A stretch of 64,000 nucleotides of DNA, taken from contig NZ_SVET01000009.1 in assembly GCF_015057245.1 (NCBI RefSeq), positions 1 through 64,000 on the forward strand. The letters run 5' to 3'. The DNA is from Pseudobutyrivibrio ruminis (GTDB lineage: Bacteria; Bacillota; Clostridia; Lachnospirales; Lachnospiraceae). Under the pieces are notes generated by a model. The model saw only the letters and a list, made by a program, of their open reading frames with translations, searched no databases and was not told the DNA's origin. Numbering within the stretch: position 1 is the first letter of the stretch; the number at the start of each line of letters is the position of its first letter. Shown here one piece after another: positions 16,413 to 24,324 of the stretch. The position numbers and the translations under genes were made by a program.

Positions 16413-18737
16413 ATGTTACGAGGCCGAAGACTTTGTAAGATTTCCTTGTTGATAATAATAACAATTGCTTTTAGCGTATATGGCCCCTGGGATTTCCTTG
16501 GGGTCTATACTAAAGCTGATGCAGCTGATTGTATGCCGGATGGCATCCAGGTGCAGGCTGTTGGCATGATTTATCATAAGGAAATCAAAAACGACAGTGT
16601 ACTCTATTATGTAAGAAATGCTACCGTTGACTCTGAAATTGGTAGACTTTCAAATACATCTTTTATTTTCAAATTTAATTCAGATGAAATCCCAAATTAT
16701 TGCAAACTAAATATAGAAGGTAATGTCAGTCATTTTTTGACGGCTAGAAATGATGGCGCTTTTGATATGAATAATTACTATCAGTCCATGGGGCTTTATT
16801 TTGAGCTGTCTAATCCTGAAATTTTAGGCTACAGCTGTGGCTTATTATCTGGCAAAGATATTTTATATAAGCTTAGTAAAGCTCTGGATTATGTTTATCA
16901 TTTTGCCTTGCCAGGTGAGGAAGCGGGCTTTTTATCAAGCATCTTCATTGGTAATAAGGGGGACCTATTAGGCGATTTGCGCGAACTTTTCCAGATTGTA
17001 GGGGTGGCACATGTGTTGGCTGTCTCTGGACTTCATGTATCTGTGGTTTGTATGTCACTTTATAAGCTTTTGAGGCGAAGAGGAAAAAGCTTTATATGTG
17101 CCGGAATCCTTGCTGGAATTGTGGCTGTTTTTTACGGATTACTTACAGGGGGAAGTATATCTTCAGTGAGAGCGATTTTCATGTTCCTGATTTTTCTTTT
17201 GGCGGATATACTCGGAGAGGCATATGATTCTCTGACAGCGCTGGCTGTTGTGGCGGATTTTCTACTCCTGGGAAATCCATTGCTTATCAGAAATGGAAGT
17301 TTTATTTTTTCCTTTGGAGCAATTCTTGGTATTTGGTATGTAGCACTGCCTTTAAGTGGGATATATGGAAAGTATTGTAACGAAAGAAAAAAGCTTATGA
17401 AATCAGATGACGGCTTTGGAAAAGCAATTAAAAAGCCAATCCATAGAGTTATTGTTGAATATTTCGTATCTAGCTTTATTTTTTCTATTGGTATATACGG
17501 GGCCATGCTTCCCATTGTTACTCAAATGTATCATGAAACTCCGGTTTATTCTTCAATGCTTAATTTATTAATCTTGCCACTTATGCCGGTGCTGCTTGGG
17601 CTAGGTTTGCTTGGTGGCTTTCTTGGACTAATCTATTTACCACTGGGAAAGCTTATTCTGATGCCATGTCATTTTGTTATTTACATTTTTGAGATGATAG
17701 CGTCAATGTTTTCGAAACTACCAAATGCTAATGCAATCGTTGGGCATCGGGAAATTCTAAGAATTGTTATTTATTACGTATTAATATTTTTTGCATGGCG
17801 GCTTTCTGAATTGTTTAATAACCATATTGATGCTGAACTAATTAATCCAAGAACCAGAATATCGTATATACGAAGTAAAATGCTTGTTACAATGGCCCTT
17901 TTCATAGTTGTTATTTGCACATGGTTCATCCCTTCTAAACAATCATTCGAAGTGGATATCTTGGATGTTGGACAGGGGGATGGAATATATGTTTCTTCAC
18001 AAGATGGAGTCAGGTTTTGCATTGATGGTGGAAGTACAAGCTCGGACGCTGTTGGAAAATATACCTTGATGCCTTTTCTCAAATATAAAGGAGCTAGTCA
18101 TATTGATTATTGGTTTTTGTCTCATATGGATATGGATCATGTATCAGGAGTATTAGAACTACTTGAGTCTGGGTATAGAATCGATAATATTGTGCTTTCA
18201 GCAGAGATACCTAGCGACGATACTTTGAGCCAGTTACTGGAATTATGTAAAGCTAATGGCACCAATGTTCTATACATGAACCAGGGAGATAAGTGTGGCA
18301 GTAGACATCTCACATTTACTTGCGTATATCCTTTTGATGGAGTGGTCAGCGATGACATTAATGCACTGTCATTGGCACTGTTGATGGAGTATGACAAGGA
18401 TGGTGACGGAACTGTTGATTACTCAGGATTCTTTGGAGGAGATTTAGGTGCTGAGCAAGAAATATCTATTGCCCAGTCCGGAAATTTAGGCCATGTTGAC
18501 CTTCTAAAAGTTAGCCATCATGGCAGTCGATTCAGCTCTGATTCAGAGTTCTTGTCCCTATTGTCACCTGATGTTGCTGTTATTAGTTGTGCCAAGGTAA
18601 ATCGCTACGGCCATCCAGCTGCTGAAGCCGTTGAACGCATTGAGGCCGCGGCGAGAAACATTTATTACACCATGGACTCCGGCCGCGTGAGAGCGAGGGC
18701 AGGGGGAGTTGATGTGTTTATACAGGAATCGCAGTGA
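16413..18737 (+). CDS. comEC: ComEC/Rec2 DNA-uptake channel
   Basis: 774 residues: short N-terminal OB-like region, the multi-pass Competence domain (GVAHVLAVSGLHVSVV near 195-210), then a metallo-beta-lactamase domain (DVGQGDGIYV, SHMDMDHVSG, VSHHGSRFSSD). ComEC moves single-stranded DNA across the membrane; the hydrolase-like domain may degrade the other strand. AAGGAGG precedes the ATG at 16413. The last codons, including the TGA, lie inside the first arm (GCAGTGA) of the repeat array that follows. Confidence 0.94.
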   Translation: MLRGRRLCKISLLIIITIAFSVYGPWDFLGVYTKADAADCMPDGIQVQAVGMIYHKEIKNDSVLYYVRNATVDSEIGRLSNTSFIFKFNSDEIPNYCKLNIEGNVSHFLTARNDGAFDMNNYYQSMGLYFELSNPEILGYSCGLLSGKDILYKLSKALDYVYHFALPGEEAGFLSSIFIGNKGDLLGDLRELFQIVGVAHVLAVSGLHVSVVCMSLYKLLRRRGKSFICAGILAGIVAVFYGLLTGGSISSVRAIFMFLIFLLADILGEAYDSLTALAVVADFLLLGNPLLIRNGSFIFSFGAILGIWYVALPLSGIYGKYCNERKKLMKSDDGFGKAIKKPIHRVIVEYFVSSFIFSIGIYGAMLPIVTQMYHETPVYSSMLNLLILPLMPVLLGLGLLGGFLGLIYLPLGKLILMPCHFVIYIFEMIASMFSKLPNANAIVGHREILRIVIYYVLIFFAWRLSELFNNHIDAELINPRTRISYIRSKMLVTMALFIVVICTWFIPSKQSFEVDILDVGQGDGIYVSSQDGVRFCIDGGSTSSDAVGKYTLMPFLKYKGASHIDYWFLSHMDMDHVSGVLELLESGYRIDNIVLSAEIPSDDTLSQLLELCKANGTNVLYMNQGDKCGSRHLTFTCVYPFDGVVSDDINALSLALLMEYDKDGDGTVDYSGFFGGDLGAEQEISIAQSGNLGHVDLLKVSHHGSRFSSDSEFLSLLSPDVAVISCAKVNRYGHPAAEAVERIEAAARNIYYTMDSGRVRARAGGVDVFIQESQ

Positions 18738-19106
18738 TATTAGATAGTTGGCTACTGCATTTTTGTAGCTTTGAATGTTTTACAGTAGAAGTATGGCGTG
18801 GTCTAGCGCATATTTGTATGGAAATCAGATTATGCAGTAGTGAATTGGGGAATGGCTACTGTAAGATATCATGGAAATCTGATTGTGCAGTAGTGATTTG
18901 AGGGATGACTACTGCAGAATATAAGAATCGGGTAATAGCGCAGTAGGGAGGACGACTGAGCCTACAGCAAGAAATTATGAATGATTATTTGAGTAGTAGA
19001 TTGTTGAAATCCCTATACAGCATGTCGGATAGAAATGAGAAAAATGCTGTAGTAATCATTATGAGGACTACTGCGGGAGGAGCAAATGATGAGTCATGCA
19101 GTATTA
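18731..19106 (+). repeat. Upstream half of a 52-53 bp palindromic repeat array
   Basis: TACTGCA-type arms begin at 18753, 18804, 18857, 18910, 18963, 19016 and 19069, and complementary GCAGTA-type arms at 18731, 18782, 18834, 18887, 18940, 18993, 19046 and 19098: a period of 51-53, mostly 53. Adjacent arms form stems of 6-9 bp, for example TGCAGTAGT (18886-18894) with ACTACTGCA (18908-18916). Changes are often compensated: TACAGCA (19016) with TGCTGTA (19045). Sequence between the arms varies from unit to unit. I see no open frame here. Confidence 0.85.
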
Positions 19107-19936
19107 AGTATACTATTAAGAAAGGTTATATATGAAAATAGATGAATTAAAGAAGGAATTACAAAGAATAAGAGAACAAAAAGATTATGTGAAGCAGCAA
19201 TTGAAAGAATATGCCGACGTCAGTGGATATTCTCTAGTGGTCAGAAAATCAAATAAATGGTTTCAATATTACTATCGAACAAATGAAGGCAGCGTAGAAT
19301 ATATACCTGCGACAAATAGAATACTGGCAACTAGACTAGCGCAGAAAGATTATTATGTCAAACTGTTAAAAGAAATAGAATGCCAAGAAAAGGTAATTTG
19401 GAGTTTCGTGAACAAGTATAGTGACAGCTTTATAGGGGAATTACTAAAAGGATTATCGGATGGAAGAAAGCAGTTGATAGAACCAATAGTAATGCCAGAT
19501 GAAGAGTTTATCATATCTTGGCGAGCAAAACATTTGGGAAACGAAAATTCTATAGAAATAAGCATGCTATATGCTACTAATAGAGGAGAACGTGTTAGGT
19601 CAAAGTCAGAAAAAATATTGGCAGATCTGTTTAATAGTTATGGTTTGGTTTATTGTTATGAACCTCATATAGTTCTTTATAATGGACAGAAATGTTATCC
19701 TGATTTTGCTATTTTAAACATTAGAGAAAGAAAGACATATTATTGGGAACACTTTGGACTAGCGTCAGACGATAATTATTCTGAGAAGAATCTTGAAAAG
19801 CTTGCTAAATATGAAAAATCTGGGATTATATTGGGGGAGAATCTCATAATATCGACAGAGTCAAGTGGCGTTAGTCTGGACATTTATTTGATTGAGAAAA
19901 AAATAAAAGATTATCTTTTGTAATAATACTGCATGA
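19094..19936. repeat. Perfect 13-bp inverted repeat enclosing the nuclease-like gene
   Basis: TCATGCAGTATTA (19094-19106) is the exact reverse complement of TAATACTGCATGA (19924-19936). The right arm begins at the base after the gene's stop codon; the left arm ends 25 bases before its ATG. The TTA/TAA extension is specific to this pair, so the gene occupies the loop position of one array hairpin. No obvious target-site duplication flanks it. Confidence 0.85.
19132..19923 (+). CDS. Putative PD-(D/E)XK nuclease-fold protein embedded in the repeat array
   Basis: 263 residues. N-terminal predicted coiled coil (1-30), a central helical region, and a C-terminal half resembling PD-(D/E)XK nucleases: Glu160 in RSKSEKILADLF, Pro190-Asp191-Phe192, and Glu206-His207 in YYWEHFG. 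The usual catalytic lysine is not seen in the third motif. No signal peptide or membrane segment. AAAGG lies 9 bases before the ATG. No transposase, integrase or cas gene is adjacent. It may cut, nick or bind the surrounding palindromes, or be a mobile-element protein. A fragment like its C-terminus lies at 20253-20303. Fold assignment is moderate; function is unknown. Confidence 0.7.
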   Translation: MKIDELKKELQRIREQKDYVKQQLKEYADVSGYSLVVRKSNKWFQYYYRTNEGSVEYIPATNRILATRLAQKDYYVKLLKEIECQEKVIWSFVNKYSDSFIGELLKGLSDGRKQLIEPIVMPDEEFIISWRAKHLGNENSIEISMLYATNRGERVRSKSEKILADLFNSYGLVYCYEPHIVLYNGQKCYPDFAILNIRERKTYYWEHFGLASDDNYSEKNLEKLAKYEKSGIILGENLIISTESSGVSLDIYLIEKKIKDYLL

Positions 19937-20233
19937 TAGAAATAATGTTTTCAGTGCAGTAGTGATGTGCCAATGCAATACTGCATGTTTGTCAGGAAAA
20001 TTGATTAAGCAGTACTTGTATTGGAGAAGCTACTGCAAAATTTGATGATTAGCAGTTTAAGCAGTAGTAATTATCAGCAAGTCTACTGCATAGATAAAGC
20101 TATCAGCATTAGAGCAGTAGCCAATATGAAAGAGACTACTGCATGATTAAAATTATTAGCATCTGAGCAGTAATCATCATATAAACGATTACTGCATAGA
20201 TAAAAACAATATCATAAGTGCAGTAGGGACTAC
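19924..20233 (+). repeat. Downstream half of the 52-53 bp palindromic repeat array
   Basis: TACTGCA arms begin at 19927, 19979, 20031, 20084, 20137 and 20190 (spacing 52, 52, 53, 53, 53); GCAGTA arms at 19956, 20009, 20061, 20114, 20167 and 20220. Neighbouring arms form stems such as GCAGTAATC (20167-20175) with GATTACTGC (20187-20195), where the AATC/GATT extension replaces AG/CT seen elsewhere, a compensated change. The array restarts 1 base after the gene's stop and ends near 20233. Confidence 0.87.
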
Positions 20234-20252
20234 CGTGGAAATGAAATGAATT

Positions 20253-20303
20253 GGAATTGATGTGAAACTAGTAGAAGAAAAAATTAAAAGATATATAATG
20301 TAA
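20253..20303 (+). pseudogene. 3' fragment of a second copy of the array-embedded gene
   Basis: Reading from 20253, the frame encodes GIDVKLVEEKIKRYIM then stop. It aligns with the end of the 19132-19923 product (LDIYLIEKKIKDYLL then stop) at 7 of 15 identical positions, with most of the rest conservative, and ends at the same point. A stop codon lies just upstream in frame. It follows the last array arm, so the array seems to have once separated two gene copies. The match is short. Confidence 0.6.
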
Positions 20304-20332
20304 AGTGACTTTGATATTAGAATAGGAAAAAT

Positions 20333-20818
20333 ATGACACTTACGACATTATGTTATTTAATAAAAGATAATAAATATTTGATGCTTCACCGCACCAAGAA
20401 GGAGCATGATATTAATGCTGGAAAATATATTGGTGTTGGTGGACATGTGGAAGAGGGGGAGTCTCCAACCGATTGCATTAAGCGAGAGGTAATGGAAGAG
20501 ACTGGATTGACACTAAATTCTGTAAAAATGCGAGGCTATATCACTTTCGTTATGGGAGATGAGACTGAGCATGCTATACTTTTTACCAGCGATGATTTCT
20601 CTGGGGATTTGGCAGAATCTTGTAGCGAAGGTGAGCTGACTTGGGTTGATATTGATAAAGTGATGGACCTAAATCTTTGGGAGGGCGACAGGGCTTTCTT
20701 GAAGCTCTTAAAGAATCAGGACCAGGAGGGAAAATGTGAGTTTTTCTCGCTAAAATTGGTATATGATAGTGAGGATAACCTTTTAGATACTATCTTTGAA
20801 GGACAGTATGAAAACTAA
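20333..20818 (+). CDS. NUDIX hydrolase, MutT/8-oxo-dGTP diphosphatase type
   Basis: 161 residues with a complete Nudix box: GGHVEEGESPTDCIKREVMEETGL fits GX5EX7REUXEEXGU. The N-terminus (TLCYLIKDNKYLMLHR) fits MutT-like proteins that clear oxidised or other unusual nucleotides. A TAGGAAAA segment precedes the ATG. It lies between the repeat array and a small unknown gene. The substrate cannot be set from sequence. Confidence 0.88.
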   Translation: MTLTTLCYLIKDNKYLMLHRTKKEHDINAGKYIGVGGHVEEGESPTDCIKREVMEETGLTLNSVKMRGYITFVMGDETEHAILFTSDDFSGDLAESCSEGELTWVDIDKVMDLNLWEGDRAFLKLLKNQDQEGKCEFFSLKLVYDSEDNLLDTIFEGQYEN

Positions 20819-20879
20819 TCACAATCATTTGAACAATCGCCTAATCTAAGACAATAAAAATTAATTATAAGGACTAAAA

Positions 20880-21161
20880 ATGAACGAAGAAAAGCTAAAA
20901 GAATTATACGACAAGATGATACAGGTGCATGAGAAGGTTGAGAGCATATACGACAAAGAGGGTGTGCCTTCCATGCTGAAAAATGAATATAGAAACAAGG
21001 TCTCTCAGTACAATGACATGTACGAAAACTGCCAGGATATGAAGCTTATGACGTCAAAACAAGAGACAATTGATAATCTTTTAAATCAACAGGCTGAAAT
21101 TTTGAACGTAAGAATCAAATGGGAGCTTGACTGGGCAAAAAGAGTTATAGAGCGACTTTAA
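20880..21161 (+). CDS. Small helical protein of unknown function
   Basis: 93 residues, charged, almost wholly alpha-helical and probably coiled coil (about 1-30 and 45-90), with no signal or membrane segment. AAGGA precedes the ATG at suitable spacing. I do not recognise a family. It follows the NUDIX gene by 61 bases and may share its transcript. A weak hairpin (ACTGTT 21180-21185 with AACAGT 21196-21201) follows it. Confidence 0.6.
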   Translation: MNEEKLKELYDKMIQVHEKVESIYDKEGVPSMLKNEYRNKVSQYNDMYENCQDMKLMTSKQETIDNLLNQQAEILNVRIKWELDWAKRVIERL

Positions 21162-21188
21162 TGAATATAATATAACCAAACTGTTTTA

Positions 21189-21217
21189 TTGATTTAACAG
21201 TATTTTTGTGGTAGGAT
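21189..21217 (+). promoter_or_regulatory. Probable thrS promoter
   Basis: TTGATT (21189-21194), 17-bp spacer, TAGGAT (21212-21217), placing the start near 21224, the 5' edge of the T-box leader. Confidence 0.55.
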
Positions 21218-21223
21218 AAGACA

Positions 21224-21473
21224 CGAAAAGCGATGACAGAAACAGTAGTATTTGTGAAAGCTAAGAGAGAGGACGCCTAGGCTGGAAGCGTCTAGCGGAA
21301 GCATTTATGAACACCATTCTCGAGCTGAGCGTAGAAGCCATTTGGTGAAGCGTCTCCGGGTAGTTCCGTTAAAGACAAAATGAGTGAAACACTAAGGTGG
21401 AACCGTGTATTAAAATGAATGATGCACCCTTAGGATTGCTAGAAGTAGCTTTCCTATGGGTGTTTTTTATTTT
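21224..21473 (+). ncRNA. T-box riboswitch for threonine
   Basis: The leader has a stem I region with a likely specifier ACC (21313-21315, threonine) in GAACACCA. The T-box element AAGGTGGAACCG (21394-21405) has a UGGA bulge that would pair with a tRNA ending UCCA, fitting the U discriminator of tRNA-Thr in Bacillus. A terminator follows: CACCC (21425-21429) with GGGTG (21458-21462), AGGA/TCCT inside, then a T-run from 21463. Uncharged tRNA-Thr should favour the antiterminator and thrS expression. Confidence 0.93.
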
Positions 21474-21525
21474 ACACCCTTGGTAATGTACTAAGATTTC
21501 ATTACATTTTAAAAGGAGAAAAGCA

Positions 21526-23295
21526 ATGGTTAATTTTAAAGAAGATGAGGCATTAAACACTCTCAATCACTCATGTGCTCATATGATGGCACAGGCTGTA
21601 AAGCATCTTTATCCAAACGCTAAGTTTTGGGTTGGTCCTGTTGTAGAGGAAGGATTCTACTATGATATGGACCTTGGCGATGTTATGCTTACAGATGAGG
21701 ATATCGCAAAAATCGAAAAAGAAATGAAGAAGGTCGCTAAGACAGGAGCTAAGATTTATCGTCGTGAGATTTCTAAGGCTGAGGCTTTGGAAGAGTTCAA
21801 GGACGATCCTTACAAGGTAGACCTTATCAATAATATGGACGAGGATTCAACAGTTATTTCTTGCTACGATCAGGGAGATTTCACTGATCTTTGCCGTGGA
21901 CCTCACGTTGATAACGTAAAGCTTTGCCGTTACTTCAAGCTTGTTAAGCACTCTGGTGCTTATTGGAAGGGTGATGCTAACAATCAGGTGCTTAACCGTG
22001 TATACGGTGTTTGCTTCCCAACACAGGAGCAGCTTGATGAGCATCTTGCACTTCTTGAGGAAGCAAAAGAGCGTGATCACAGAAAGATTGGCAAGGATAT
22101 GCAGCTTTTCATGGCTGACGATTTAATTGGTAAGGGACTTCCAATGTACCTTCCAAACGGTTATACAATTTGGACAGAGCTTGAGAATTACATCCGCAAT
22201 AAAGAACGTAAGCTTGGTTACCTTCACGTTATGACACCATGCGTTGGTACAGTTCAGCTTTATCAGACATCAGGTCACTGGGATCACTACAAGGAGAACA
22301 TGTTCCCAGCTATGGAAGTTGAGGGAGAGAACTTTGTTCTTCGTCCAATGAACTGCCCACACCATATGAGAATCTATGCTAACCGTCCACACTCATACAA
22401 GGAGCTTCCAATTCGTATCGCTGAAATCGCTCACGATTTCCGTTTCGAGTCTTCAGGAACACTTAAGGGTATTGAGAGAGGACGTCACTTCTGTCAGAAC
22501 GATTCACATATCTTCTGTACACAGGAGCAGATTAAGGATGAGGTTAAGGGCGTTTGTGATCTTATCTTCAGCACATACGAAGATTTCGGTATCACAGATT
22601 ACAGATGTGTTCTTTCACTTCGTGATCCAGCTGATACAAAGAAGTATCACCAGGATGATGAGATGTGGAACACAGCAGAGCAGGCTCTTCGTGAGACTCT
22701 TACAGAAATCGGTATTGAGTTCACAGAAGAAATTGGAGAGGCAGCATTCTACGGACCAAAGCTTGATGTTAACGTTAAGCCAGCTATTGGTAACGAGATT
22801 ACACTTTCTACATGCCAGCTTGACTTCTGCTTACCAGCTAAGTTTGATCTTACATACACAGATGCAGAGTCTAACAAGCAGACACCTGTAGTTATCCATA
22901 GAGCTATCCTTGGTTCACTTGATAGATTTATGGCTTACATTCTTGAGGAGACAAAGGGAAATCTTCCACTTTGGCTTGCACCTACACAGGTTAAGGTGCT
23001 TCCTGTAAAGAATGATGATGAAGAGCTTAACGCATATGCACAGAAGCTTGTTGATGCTCTTAACGATGCCGATGTACGTGTTGAGTTTGATACTCGTTCA
23101 GAGAAGCTTGGATACAAGATGCGTGAAGCACAGATCCAGAAGGTTCCTTATCTTGCTGTACTTGGTAAGAATGAGGAGGCTGAAGGAACAGTTTCATACA
23201 GACTTCACGGCGAGCAGGGCACTACAACAGTTTCATTTGATGAGTTTGTAGAGCTTATTGTTAATGAAATCAAGACAAAGGGTCGCAATAAATAA
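21526..23295 (+). CDS. thrS: Threonyl-tRNA synthetase lacking the TGS domain
   Basis: 589 residues against about 640 in the common form. It starts directly at the editing domain (His15-xxx-His19 in NHSCAHMMAQAV), so the N-terminal TGS domain is missing; the ATG at 21526 follows AAAAGGAG and no coding extension is possible through the T-box terminator. The class II core is intact (RPMNCPHH with zinc-ligand Cys277, HRAILGSLDRF), followed by an anticodon-binding domain. Confidence 0.95.
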   Translation: MVNFKEDEALNTLNHSCAHMMAQAVKHLYPNAKFWVGPVVEEGFYYDMDLGDVMLTDEDIAKIEKEMKKVAKTGAKIYRREISKAEALEEFKDDPYKVDLINNMDEDSTVISCYDQGDFTDLCRGPHVDNVKLCRYFKLVKHSGAYWKGDANNQVLNRVYGVCFPTQEQLDEHLALLEEAKERDHRKIGKDMQLFMADDLIGKGLPMYLPNGYTIWTELENYIRNKERKLGYLHVMTPCVGTVQLYQTSGHWDHYKENMFPAMEVEGENFVLRPMNCPHHMRIYANRPHSYKELPIRIAEIAHDFRFESSGTLKGIERGRHFCQNDSHIFCTQEQIKDEVKGVCDLIFSTYEDFGITDYRCVLSLRDPADTKKYHQDDEMWNTAEQALRETLTEIGIEFTEEIGEAAFYGPKLDVNVKPAIGNEITLSTCQLDFCLPAKFDLTYTDAESNKQTPVVIHRAILGSLDRFMAYILEETKGNLPLWLAPTQVKVLPVKNDDEELNAYAQKLVDALNDADVRVEFDTRSEKLGYKMREAQIQKVPYLAVLGKNEEAEGTVSYRLHGEQGTTTVSFDEFVELIVNEIKTKGRNK

Positions 23296-23307
23296 TTAAA
23301 AGATATG

Positions 23308-23337
23308 GTGCCTGGTTTTAATGCCAGGCACTTTTTT
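23308..23337 (+). terminator. thrS intrinsic terminator
   Basis: GTGCCTGG (23308-23315) pairs with CCAGGCAC (23324-23331), 8-base loop, then six T residues. It sits 12 bases past the thrS stop and 8 bases before the next gene's likely start. Confidence 0.93.
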
Positions 23338-23344
23338 GTTTATT

Positions 23345-24256
23345 ATGGAAATTATGAATGAATGTAGGCTTTGTCCTAGAGATTGCAAAGTTAATAGAGT
23401 AAATTCAAGAGGGATATGTCAGGTATCTGATAAGCTTAAGATAGCCAGAATCGCCTTGCATTATTGGGAGGAACCATGTATTTCAGGAGAAAGCGGCAGC
23501 GGAGCTGTGTTTTTTTCAGGATGTAATCTTCACTGCGTGTTTTGTCAGAATGAAGAGATAAGCCATGGAAAGGTTGGCAAGGAAATCTCTGTAGAAGAAT
23601 TGGCAAATCAGTTTATTAAGCTTCAAAAGCAAGGGGCTAATAATATAAATCTCGTAACAGGCACTCACTATATTCCACAGATTGTTCAAGCGGTGAAGCT
23701 GGCTAAAGCAGGTTTAGATGATGGAAACCGCCTTGAAATACCGGTTATTTACAATACCAGTGGTTATGAGAAGGTGGAATCGTTGAAACTCCTAGATGGA
23801 ATAGTGGATGTATATCTGCCTGACTTTAAATATATGGATGAATCATTGGCTGGTAATTATTCCCACGCTTCAGATTATCCGGAAGTTGCAAAAGCGGCTA
23901 TTGCTGAGATGGTTCGCCAGTGTCCATCAGTGCAGTTTGACGAGCAAGGTTTTGTTAAATCAGGTGTCATAGTTAGACAGCTTTTACTGCCAGGTCATGT
24001 AAATGACGCCAAAGCAATTATTAAATATTTATTTGATAACTATCAGAATAGTGTTTTTATCAGCATGATGAGCCAGTATACACCTATGCCTCATATAGCT
24101 TCAAAATGCCCTGAATTAAATAGAAGAGTTACCAAACGTGAATACGATAGTCTTATTAATTACGCTTTGGATTTGGGCGTAGAAAACGCCTTTATACAGG
24201 ATAGAAAAGTAGCAAAGGAGAGCTTTATTCCAGAGTTTTCTAACGAATGGGATTAG
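23345..24256 (+). CDS. Radical SAM protein, PflA-like (COG1313 type)
   Basis: About 303 residues. The [4Fe-4S]/SAM motif is Cys60-xxx-Cys64-xx-Cys67 (SGCNLHCVFCQNEE), preceded by an N-terminal cysteine cluster (CRLCPRDC ... GICQ) typical of uncharacterised 'pyruvate formate-lyase activating-like' proteins. An ATG at 23321 lies inside the thrS terminator and is unlikely. ATGs at 23345 and 23354 are both possible, neither with a ribosome site. The target protein is unknown. Confidence 0.85.
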   Translation: MEIMNECRLCPRDCKVNRVNSRGICQVSDKLKIARIALHYWEEPCISGESGSGAVFFSGCNLHCVFCQNEEISHGKVGKEISVEELANQFIKLQKQGANNINLVTGTHYIPQIVQAVKLAKAGLDDGNRLEIPVIYNTSGYEKVESLKLLDGIVDVYLPDFKYMDESLAGNYSHASDYPEVAKAAIAEMVRQCPSVQFDEQGFVKSGVIVRQLLLPGHVNDAKAIIKYLFDNYQNSVFISMMSQYTPMPHIASKCPELNRRVTKREYDSLINYALDLGVENAFIQDRKVAKESFIPEFSNEWD

Positions 24257-24324
24257 TTTATTGAATATTATTTCTTTTCAATATTCACTAGTAGTTAATC
24301 TGGATTTAGGCTATACTTTTACCT

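Noticed and set aside
18731..20233. CRISPR array
   Set aside because: The regular period suggested it, but the repeated parts are short arms that vary and covary, the intervening sequences are not clean spacers between identical repeats, and no cas gene is near.
18731..20233. Integron attC-like array
   Set aside because: The arms lack the GTTRRRY core, units carry no cassettes apart from one gene, and no tyrosine integrase is seen.
21240..21252. Further copy of the array arm (CAGTAGTA) in the thrS leader
   Set aside because: It lies in stem I of the T-box, out of phase with the array and without a partner arm.
23321..23344. ATG at 23321 as start of the radical SAM protein
   Set aside because: It lies in the loop of the thrS terminator hairpin and adds residues unlike the family.
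24262..24287. TGAATATT/AATATTCA hairpin as terminator before holA
   Set aside because: All A/T-rich stem with no following T-run; too weak to call.
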